Of a DNA stretch of 8,178 nt, positions 1 through 8,178 are shown piece after piece. Under the pieces are notes generated by a model that was not told the origin of the DNA, did no database searches, and saw nothing but the letters and a program-made list of their open reading frames with translations. The stretch is from Deltaproteobacteria bacterium. Lineage in GTDB: Bacteria; Desulfobacterota; Desulfuromonadia; Desulfuromonadales; Geopsychrobacteraceae. Location of the stretch: positions 1 through 8,178 of the forward strand of contig JAACTI010000119.1 in assembly GCA_009993495.1 (NCBI GenBank), in the 5' to 3' direction. The translations under genes and the position numbers were made by a program. Positions within the stretch are counted from its first letter, which is position 1; every line of letters starts with the position of its first letter.

Positions 1-789
1 GTTTATACGCTCCTGGCTCTGGCGCTGGTACTGGCGGGTTTTTTTGCCTATCTGCTGAGTGACTATTCGGCCCTGAGCTTTGATCGTCAGCAGTACCTGC
101 GGTTGATGGCGGAAAATAGCAGTCAACGCCAGCAACTGCGTGCCCTGGAACGGGATTTTGCCGGGCTGCGCCAGGAACTTGCCTTGTTAGCCGAAACCGA
201 TGCCCAGTTGCGTAGTTCACTGGTGACGAATACCGACGAAACTCCGGCAGAACCGGCGGGCATTGGTGGGGCTTTGGCCTCTGATCCCACCGACATGAGT
301 GAATTGCAGCAACAGATCAATGCCTTAAAACTGGCGATTGAGCTGCGTCGTGAAGCTCAGGATGAGATTCACAGCCTTTTGACCGAGGAGTATTCACAAC
401 AGTCTTCGACCCCCCAGGGGTGGCCGACCAAAGGCTGGCTGACCTCATACTTCGGGGTGCGTAAAGGCCCCTTCAGTGGTCGGGAGCGGATGCACGAAGG
501 TTTGGACATTGCGGCCAATACCGGTACTGCGGTGCGCGCCACCGCCGATGGGGTGGTGGTCAGGGCCCGCATCGATTCGACCTTTGGCAAGATGGTGATG
601 ATTGACCATGGCTATGGCTATCGCACGATCTACGCCCACAATTCACGCCTCAGGGTAAAAGCCGGTACCCGGGTTAAGCGTGGTGATCCAATTGCCGAAG
701 TCGGCAATACGGGTCGGTCCACGGGCCCCCATCTGCATTACGAAGTTCACCTCAATGGTGTGCCGGTCAACCCGCGTAAATTCCTTTGA
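1..789 (+). CDS. M23 (LytM-type) metallopeptidase, membrane-anchored, 5' end outside window
   Basis: This is a probable zinc D,D- or glycyl-type endopeptidase acting on peptidoglycan in the periplasm. The frame is open from base 1, so the gene starts before the window; 262 residues are visible. Visible residues 1-19 are strongly hydrophobic (ending AGFFAYLL) and look like the tail of a single N-terminal membrane anchor. A charged, Gln/Leu-rich coiled coil follows (about 36-70), then a Pro/Ala/Gly-rich linker and a second helical stretch (about 97-125). The C-terminal M23 domain runs from about 138 to 262. It keeps all key residues: zinc ligands H165 and D169 in HEGLD and H246 in HLH, and catalytic H213 (in YAH) and H244. 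The 31-residue spacing between the two catalytic histidines matches my memory of LytM. The enzyme should therefore be active and not a degenerate LytM activator. An M23 gene directly before secA is a familiar arrangement in Geobacter relatives. The exact bond cleaved cannot be told from sequence. Confidence 0.93.
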   Translation, partial: VYTLLALALVLAGFFAYLLSDYSALSFDRQQYLRLMAENSSQRQQLRALERDFAGLRQELALLAETDAQLRSSLVTNTDETPAEPAGIGGALASDPTDMSELQQQINALKLAIELRREAQDEIHSLLTEEYSQQSSTPQGWPTKGWLTSYFGVRKGPFSGRERMHEGLDIAANTGTAVRATADGVVVRARIDSTFGKMVMIDHGYGYRTIYAHNSRLRVKAGTRVKRGDPIAEVGNTGRSTGPHLHYEVHLNGVPVNPRKFL

Positions 790-824
790 GCCCCGACAGG
801 GCCGACTTTCCTCTTTATTTCTTT
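790..824 (+). terminator. weak candidate terminator after the M23 gene
   Basis: Immediately after the TGA stop, GCCC (790-793) can pair with GGGC (799-802) around a five-base loop. A pyrimidine-rich, T-heavy tract (806-824) follows three bases later. The stem is only four G-C pairs and the tract is interrupted by C and A, so this would be a poor intrinsic terminator. It is listed because the only long gap of the cluster starts here and a separate promoter lies downstream. It could equally be chance. Confidence 0.2.
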
Positions 825-871
825 GCTGCGCGATCTCAGCTGTGCGCGGCTGATCTTCGCACCATTGCTTC

Positions 872-901
872 TTGTGAGCGCGAAGCGCCCTATGCTAGTA
901 T
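872..901 (+). promoter_or_regulatory. predicted sigma70-type promoter with extended -10 for secA
   Basis: TTGTGA (872-877) matches the -35 consensus at 4 of 6 bases. It lies 18 bases before TAGTAT (896-901), a 4 of 6 match to the -10 consensus. TGC directly before the -10 (893-895) gives an extended -10 element. Transcription would begin near 908, leaving a leader of roughly 85 bases before secA. A short inverted repeat, CTTCGC (855-860) with GCGAAG (880-885), brackets the -35 element. This is by eye only, with no scoring against a model, but it is the best promoter-like pair in the gap. Confidence 0.5.
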
Positions 902-980
902 CCGCTGGTTTCCGTTGGTGGTATGTCTCACCCCCGGCGATCAGGTTTACGGGTTTTCCGCAGCTGATTCCGTTTCCATA

Positions 981-985
981 GGGAG
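981..985 (+). promoter_or_regulatory. secA ribosome binding site
   Basis: GGGAG lies nine bases before the ATG at 995. It decides the secA start: an in-frame TTG at 986 would overlap the end of this Shine-Dalgarno and has no good site of its own. The ATG start also puts the family's conserved residues at their usual numbers. Confidence 0.75.
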
Positions 986-994
986 TTGATTTTC

Positions 995-3697
<2,703 letters not shown>

Positions 3698-3720
3698 CCC
3701 GCCGCTCATAGGGGAACCTC

Positions 3721-5448
3721 ATGCCGCACAAGAGTGACTCGCAGGAACCTGCGGTTTTACTGATTGACGATGCGCCGTTGATTCTTGATCTGTTGCAGGA
3801 CGTTTTGCAGGACAGGGGCTACCGCGTGCTGCGCAGCGAGCATGGTAAAGATGTGGCGACGATCCTGGCCCAAGATCGGGTGGCGGTGGTTTTTTGTGAC
3901 ATTCTGCTGCCCGAAATCAACGGGGTCGAGGTGCTGCGCATGATCAAAAAGCAGTCGCCGGAAGTCCAGGTGGTTATTATTTCCGGTCAGCAGGATTTCG
4001 ATGTCGCGCGCCAGGTTCTGCGCGAGCGCGCCCTCGATTTTCTGGTTAAGCCCTTCAATAATGCCGAAGTTATTACTGCTGTGAGTCAGGGATTTACGGC
4101 CTATTACGCGGCCATGAATCAGATGCAGGTGCGCATCGAAGCGCAGCGCCGCATGGCCGATCTGGTGTTGCTCAAGCAAATTGGAGAAACGGCCAGCACC
4201 GGCAGTGATCTGCAACAGCTTTTTGAGCTGATTCTCGATTCCATCGTTGCTTCAGCCGGGGTCGAAGCGGCCTCTCTGATGATTGTGGGTGATGACGGTC
4301 GCCTGCGCATTGCCGTCGCTCGCGGTCTGCCCGAACGGATTGCGGCAGAGGTGGTGGTGGCTCCAGGTGTCGGCGTTTCCGGCCACGTTATGCAGTCACG
4401 CCAGCCGGTGCTGGTGCAGAATATCAATATTGATGACCGCTTTGACGTGCTGGTTGGCGGGCATCGCTATAAGAATCAATCGTTGCTGTCGGTGCCGATT
4501 CTCTACCGTGAGCGGGTGCTGGGTGTTATCAACGTTAACAACAAGGATTCGGGCGAATCTTTTGACATTGAAGACCAGCATCTGTTGACGGCCATAGCTC
4601 AGCAGGTGGCCTTGGCCATGGAAAATTTCAAGCTGGTCACCAACCTGCGCCGACAAACTAAAACCCTGGAGCGCACCAACGCCGATCTGGTCAAACTCAA
4701 CCTGGCACGAACCCGGCTGGTGTATAATCTTTCCCACGAACTCAAAACGCCCCTGACCTCCATCATGGGGTTTGTTGATCTGGCTCTGACTTTTTATGCC
4801 AAACTTTCCGAAGCAGATCTGAAAGACTATCTGGGGCAGGCCCGTGAAGAAGGTCAACGTCTGGAGCGCCTGATTACCAGCATGCTGCGACTTTTTTCTA
4901 TTGAGTCTGAACGTGAGCCCTGGACGTGGAAATCTTTCAGCCTGGGATGGGTGCTGGGCGATGCCTTTCAGCAGTATGGCAAGCGTATTCAGCGCCTTGG
5001 TTTGCAGGTGGAAATCGAGATCGATGAAGACCTGGACGAACTTTACGGTGATGCCGAAAAATTTGCTTTGGCGTTGAATGCCCTGCTGGACAATGCGGTG
5101 AAGTTCAACCGCGAAAACGGCAGCATTCGGGTGGTCGCCGCACCGCGTGTGGTGGATGGGCTCGACTATACCTATGTGCAAATTCAGAATGATGGCCAGG
5201 TTATTCCGCGTGAAGCGCGGGCGGCAATTTTTGATTCTTACACCCAGTTGGGGGATATTGATGTTGCCAAACCCCAGGGAGTCGGCATTGGCCTGTCTCT
5301 GGTGCGGGTAATTGTTGAGCGGATGCGTGGAAAAATTTTTCTCGAAGAAAAACCCGAGGAAGGTGCGTCCTTTGCTTTGTTGCTGCCCAGCGAAACCAGC
5401 TTCAGTCGGCTGGCCAAGACCGCCGTGGCGCAAGATGTGAAATTTTAA
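3721..5448 (+). CDS. soluble hybrid sensor kinase: receiver-GAF-HisKA-HATPase
   Basis: This is a 575-residue cytosolic signalling protein with no membrane segment or signal peptide. Residues 12-122 are a receiver domain with acidic pocket D16/D17, phosphoacceptor D60 (FCDILLP), S88 and K110 (LVKPF). A helical linker leads to a GAF domain (about 165-302), then a coiled coil (303-332). The dimerisation and phosphotransfer domain carries H339 in the H-box SHELKTP. The ATP-binding domain (about 405-556) has an N-box with N458 (LLDNAVKF) and a glycine-rich G2 box (GVGIGLSL, 520-527). The G1 box is unusual, with N490 and V494 where Asp and Gly are common. The receiver comes first, so the kinase may be the output: phosphorylation of D60 by another kinase, or a ligand on the GAF domain, could tune autophosphorylation at H339. 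There is no DNA-binding or cyclase domain. AGGGGA (3710-3715) is the ribosome binding site. The gap after secA is 23 bases, so the two are probably cotranscribed. Signal and target are unknown. Confidence 0.95.
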   Translation: MPHKSDSQEPAVLLIDDAPLILDLLQDVLQDRGYRVLRSEHGKDVATILAQDRVAVVFCDILLPEINGVEVLRMIKKQSPEVQVVIISGQQDFDVARQVLRERALDFLVKPFNNAEVITAVSQGFTAYYAAMNQMQVRIEAQRRMADLVLLKQIGETASTGSDLQQLFELILDSIVASAGVEAASLMIVGDDGRLRIAVARGLPERIAAEVVVAPGVGVSGHVMQSRQPVLVQNINIDDRFDVLVGGHRYKNQSLLSVPILYRERVLGVINVNNKDSGESFDIEDQHLLTAIAQQVALAMENFKLVTNLRRQTKTLERTNADLVKLNLARTRLVYNLSHELKTPLTSIMGFVDLALTFYAKLSEADLKDYLGQAREEGQRLERLITSMLRLFSIESEREPWTWKSFSLGWVLGDAFQQYGKRIQRLGLQVEIEIDEDLDELYGDAEKFALALNALLDNAVKFNRENGSIRVVAAPRVVDGLDYTYVQIQNDGQVIPREARAAIFDSYTQLGDIDVAKPQGVGIGLSLVRVIVERMRGKIFLEEKPEEGASFALLLPSETSFSRLAKTAVAQDVKF

Positions 5449-5472
5449 CTCTGTTTTTTGTCGAGGTCTTCC

Positions 5473-6666
5473 ATGGTAAATTATTCTGTTCCCCGAGGTT
5501 ATCGCTTCGCCGCAAGCGCCAGCGGAATTAAAAAAAGCGGCAAGCTCGATCTGGGTTTGATAGTTTCCGACCAGCCCGCTCGCTGTGCCGGCGTTTATAC
5601 CCGAAATCAGGTGGTTGCCGCGCCCCTGCAATTGACTAAAGATCGCCTGGCCGCCGGACAATGTCAGGCGATTTTGGTGAATAGTGGCAATGCCAATGCC
5701 TGCACCGGTGCTGCGGGGTTGGACGTTGCGCGGGCTTGCGGTGATTTGGCGGCGCGCCGCCTGAAAATAGATCCGCAACTGATAGCTCTCGCCTCGACCG
5801 GCGTCATCGGCCAGCCTTTGTCCTTAGCTCCCTTTGAACGCGCCTTGCCGGGGTTGGCGGAAAATTTACGCACTGACGGGATGGCCGCGGTGGCCGAAGC
5901 CATGCGCACGACCGATCGTTATGCCAAAATCGCTTCAGCTCAGCTGGAGATCGCCGGGCACTCCTGCCGCATTGTCGGATTGGCCAAAGGCGCGGGCATG
6001 ATTCATCCTGATATGGCGACCATGCTGGCCTTTGTTTTGACCGATGCCGAGCTGGCAGCGCCGCATTTGCAGCGCTTACTGAGTGCGGCCGTGAAAAGCA
6101 GCTTTAATTCGATTACGGTTGATGGTGATACCTCAACCAACGACATGGTTCTGCTCCTTGCCAATGGCGCCGCACCCGGGGTTGCGATTTTGCCCGAGAG
6201 CGAGGCCGAAGCCCTCTTTGTCCAGGAACTGGAGCGCGTACTGCTCGAACTGGCCAAAATGATTGTGCGCGATGGCGAAGGCGCGACCAAAGTCGCTGAA
6301 ATTCAGGTTTGTGGGGCCCAAAGCGATGCTGCCGCTCGCCAGATTGCGCGGGCGGTGGCAACTTCTTCGCTGGTGAAGACCGCTTTTTTCGGTGAAGACG
6401 CCAACTGGGGACGCATTATCGCTGCTGTTGGCTATGCTGGAGTCCCCATTGATCCGGCCTTGATCGATATTTACTTTGACCAGGTGCAGGTGGTGCGTGG
6501 GGGACTTTTTGTTGGCCCCGAAGTAGAAGCCCCGGCGACGGCGGTCTTGAAACAAGCGGAATTTTGTGTGCGCATCGACCTGCATCAAGCCCAGGGGGCC
6601 GCTCGTTATTACACCTCAGATTTAACCTACGATTATGTCAAAATTAATGCCGACTATCGCACCTGA
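5473..6666 (+). CDS. argJ: ArgJ, glutamate N-acetyltransferase / amino-acid acetyltransferase
   Basis: ArgJ moves the acetyl group from N-acetylornithine to glutamate in the cyclic arginine pathway. Some members also acetylate glutamate with acetyl-CoA, and sequence alone does not settle which type this is. The precursor has 397 residues and is normally self-cleaved to alpha and beta chains. The cleavage site is A182-T183 in HPDMATML, with T183 becoming the N-terminal nucleophile. The oxyanion-hole segment STGVIG (108-113), NSGNANACTG (70-79), VDGDTSTND (216-224) and the terminal NADYRT are all present, so the enzyme looks intact. I chose the ATG at 5473 because GAGGT (5463-5467) lies five bases upstream; an in-frame TTG at 5458 has no such site. 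The gap after the kinase gene is 24 bases. No other arginine gene is in the window. Confidence 0.98.
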   Translation: MVNYSVPRGYRFAASASGIKKSGKLDLGLIVSDQPARCAGVYTRNQVVAAPLQLTKDRLAAGQCQAILVNSGNANACTGAAGLDVARACGDLAARRLKIDPQLIALASTGVIGQPLSLAPFERALPGLAENLRTDGMAAVAEAMRTTDRYAKIASAQLEIAGHSCRIVGLAKGAGMIHPDMATMLAFVLTDAELAAPHLQRLLSAAVKSSFNSITVDGDTSTNDMVLLLANGAAPGVAILPESEAEALFVQELERVLLELAKMIVRDGEGATKVAEIQVCGAQSDAAARQIARAVATSSLVKTAFFGEDANWGRIIAAVGYAGVPIDPALIDIYFDQVQVVRGGLFVGPEVEAPATAVLKQAEFCVRIDLHQAQGAARYYTSDLTYDYVKINADYRT

Positions 6667-6694
6667 TGCTCTGAGGGCCAACCCGGCGGCGCTG

Positions 6695-7885
6695 ATGACG
6701 CAAATTTTTACGCGGGCGGTGGTGATTGTTCTCGATGGGGTCGGCATTGGCGCCCTGCCTGATGCCGCCGACTACGGTGACGCCGAGGCCGCAACCCTGC
6801 CTCATGTTGCCGGCGCCGTTGGTGGTTTGCGCCTGCCGGTGTTACAGCGTTTTGGCTTGGGCAATATCTGTCCGTTGGCTGGCGTGCCTGCCGTGAGCAT
6901 GCCCCGGGCGGCCTGGGGGAAAATGGCGCAACTTTGTGCGGGCAAGGATTCGGTTAGCGGACATTGGGAAATTTCCGGTTACATCCAGACCCGGCCTTTT
7001 GCGACCTTTCCGCAGGGTTTTCCGCCGGAAATCATCGACAAGTTCAGTCGTCTCGCCGGGTGCCAGCCCCTGGGAAATATCGCCGCCAGCGGCACTGAAA
7101 TTATCCACCGACTAGGCGAAGAGCATTTGGCGACGCGGCGTCCCATTGTTTACACCAGTAGCGATTCGGTTTTTCAGATTGCGGCCCATGAGGAAATTTT
7201 GCCCCCGGCACAACTTTATACTCTGTGCGAGCAAACCCTTGAAATGCTCAGGCCCTACGAGGTCTGTCGCGTGATTGCACGCCCCTTTATTGGGCACAAT
7301 GCCGCGAATTTTCAACGGAGCGCGCGGCGGCATGATTTTCCTTTGTCTCCCGCCGGCCCGACCTTGTTAGATCAACTGCAAGCGCACCACCTGCCCACCT
7401 GCGGTATTGGTAAAATTGGTGATCTGTTTAATCGCCGTGGCCTGGATCTGAGCCTGCCGACGCGGGATAACTCCGCCGGGATGCAGAGGTTACGGCGTCA
7501 GCTGAAGTCGCAGTCGCGAGGGCTGATATTTGTCAATCTAGTCGATTTCGATACCCACTACGGCCACCGCCTTGACCCGCGGGGCTTTGCGCGAGCGCTG
7601 GAAGAATTCGACCGCGATCTGGGGCTGCTGCTGCCGCTGTTGGCTGAGCAGGATCTCGTGGTTGTGACTGCCGATCACGGATGCGATCCCACGACTCCGG
7701 GCACCGATCATACCCGTGAGTATGTGCCCTTGCTGGTGTGGCACAAGGGGCTGGGTCAGGGACGTGCTTTGGGAACGAGAAACAGTTTTGCCGATATTGC
7801 GGCGAGCCTGGCGCAACTGTTCGCGGTCGAAATGCCTGTCGGGGAAAGTTTTTTGTCTTCTTTGAGCGCTCAACTTGCCTTATAA
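6695..7885 (+). CDS. deoB: DeoB, phosphopentomutase
   Basis: Phosphopentomutase interconverts ribose (or deoxyribose) 1-phosphate and 5-phosphate in nucleoside salvage. It is a cytosolic two-metal (Mn) enzyme of the alkaline phosphatase superfamily. With the ATG at 6695 the product has 396 residues, close to Bacillus cereus DeoB as I recall it (394). Metal ligands are visible: D14 (VLDGVGIG), D286 and H291 (VDFDTHYGH), D327 and H328 (TADHG), and H339 (TDHTREY). The last five carry the same numbers I remember for B. cereus, which supports this start. The phosphorylated residue, T85 in B. cereus, is S86 here (GKDSVSGHWE). Upstream in-frame ATGs at 6635 and 6647 would overlap argJ and add a non-family N-terminus without a ribosome binding site. 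The chosen start has no strong Shine-Dalgarno either (GAGGG at 6673-6677 is 17 bases away), so coupling to argJ translation is likely. No deoA, deoC or cdd gene is nearby. Confidence 0.95.
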   Translation: MTQIFTRAVVIVLDGVGIGALPDAADYGDAEAATLPHVAGAVGGLRLPVLQRFGLGNICPLAGVPAVSMPRAAWGKMAQLCAGKDSVSGHWEISGYIQTRPFATFPQGFPPEIIDKFSRLAGCQPLGNIAASGTEIIHRLGEEHLATRRPIVYTSSDSVFQIAAHEEILPPAQLYTLCEQTLEMLRPYEVCRVIARPFIGHNAANFQRSARRHDFPLSPAGPTLLDQLQAHHLPTCGIGKIGDLFNRRGLDLSLPTRDNSAGMQRLRRQLKSQSRGLIFVNLVDFDTHYGHRLDPRGFARALEEFDRDLGLLLPLLAEQDLVVVTADHGCDPTTPGTDHTREYVPLLVWHKGLGQGRALGTRNSFADIAASLAQLFAVEMPVGESFLSSLSAQLAL

Positions 7886-7914
7886 GTTGCAGTACTGAAC
7901 GAAATTTTTCGACG

Positions 7915-7920
7915 AAAGGA
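7915..7920 (+). promoter_or_regulatory. ribosome binding site of the DUF2914 gene
   Basis: AAAGGA lies seven bases before the ATG at 7928. It supports that start and shows the last reading frame is translated although it runs off the window. Confidence 0.7.
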
Positions 7921-7927
7921 CGCAACG

Positions 7928-8178
7928 ATGAGAAAATGTGTGTTGATCATACTTCTGGTGCTTAGTTGGGCCTTGCCCGCTTTGGCCCTGACTCTGGGTG
8001 ATGCGGCAATTACGCGGGGAATCAGGGCACGGGCACCGCTGGATCGGATTGAAACCTACCGGGTCAACCCAGAGGGGGCAAGTGGGCGGCTCTATTGTTT
8101 TTCGCAGATTGATGGTGCCACCGCAGATACCAAGGTGGCGCATGTCTGGTTTTACGGCACACGTGAAATGGCACGCGT
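7928..8178 (+). CDS. secreted DUF2914-domain protein, 3' end outside window
   Basis: The frame is open from the ATG at 7928 to the window end (83 full codons visible). Residues 1-20 form a clear Sec signal peptide: basic MRK, a hydrophobic core (VLIILLVL) and a signal peptidase I site after ALA (PALA-L). The cysteine at position 4 is too early to be a lipobox. The mature part resembles the start of DUF2914: GDAAITRGI, then a Pro/Arg stretch, then GRLYCFSQIDGA and KVAHVWFYGTREMAR, which fit the family pattern of a Tyr-Cys-Phe strand followed by HVW and a basic turn. I recognise it by memory of the family, which is common in deltaproteobacteria and has no firm biochemical function. The protein is probably periplasmic, and its export would use the Sec pathway encoded upstream. 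The gene starts 42 bases after deoB and is likely in the same unit. Confidence 0.8.
   Translation, partial: MRKCVLIILLVLSWALPALALTLGDAAITRGIRARAPLDRIETYRVNPEGASGRLYCFSQIDGATADTKVAHVWFYGTREMAR

Noticed and set aside
786..989. A 67-codon frame in the gap between the M23 gene and secA
   Set aside because: It needs a TTG start overlapping the M23 stop, lacks a ribosome binding site, runs through the predicted promoter, and resembles no known protein.
5449..5472. T-run before argJ as a terminator
   Set aside because: The run of T (5454-5459) has no stable GC-rich stem directly upstream, and the gap is only 24 bases.
4396..5778. A 460-codon open frame antisense to the kinase and the start of argJ
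   Set aside because: It crosses two well-supported sense genes and their gap, shows no protein family features, and has the same shadow composition.

Overview
The window holds six genes, all on the plus strand, in a compact housekeeping cluster. They are the 3' part of an M23-family peptidase gene, secA, a soluble receiver-GAF-histidine kinase gene, argJ, deoB, and the 5' part of a gene for a secreted DUF2914 protein. The DNA looks moderately GC-rich. The gene content, a DUF2914 protein, and an M23 gene before secA with argJ shortly after it together suggest a deltaproteobacterium of the Desulfuromonadales (Geobacter / Desulfuromonas / Pelobacter type). This assignment is inferred from remembered gene order and protein style, not from a database search.

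Layout: 1-789 encodes a membrane-anchored coiled-coil LytM/M23 endopeptidase whose N-terminus lies before the window. The gap at 790-994 is the only sizeable non-coding stretch. It has a plausible sigma70-type promoter with an extended -10 element and a good ribosome binding site for secA (995-3697). The kinase gene (3721-5448), argJ (5473-6666), deoB (6695-7885) and the DUF2914 gene (7928 to beyond the end) follow with gaps of only 23, 24, 28 and 42 bases. No convincing terminator is visible between them, so they probably form one transcription unit read from the secA promoter.

Function: SecA powers protein export and the M23 enzyme probably trims peptidoglycan, so the first two genes concern the cell envelope. 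ArgJ recycles acetyl groups in arginine biosynthesis and DeoB interconverts pentose phosphates in nucleoside salvage. The kinase is a cytosolic signalling protein with no visible dedicated partner here, and its target is unknown. The mixture is typical of a housekeeping operon and not of one dedicated pathway.

I found no mobile element, CRISPR array, RNA gene or clear sign of horizontal transfer, and no convincing undescribed system. The points most worth a second look are a serine in place of the usual phosphorylated threonine in DeoB, the domain order and divergent G1 box of the kinase inside a secA operon, and the secA leader region.
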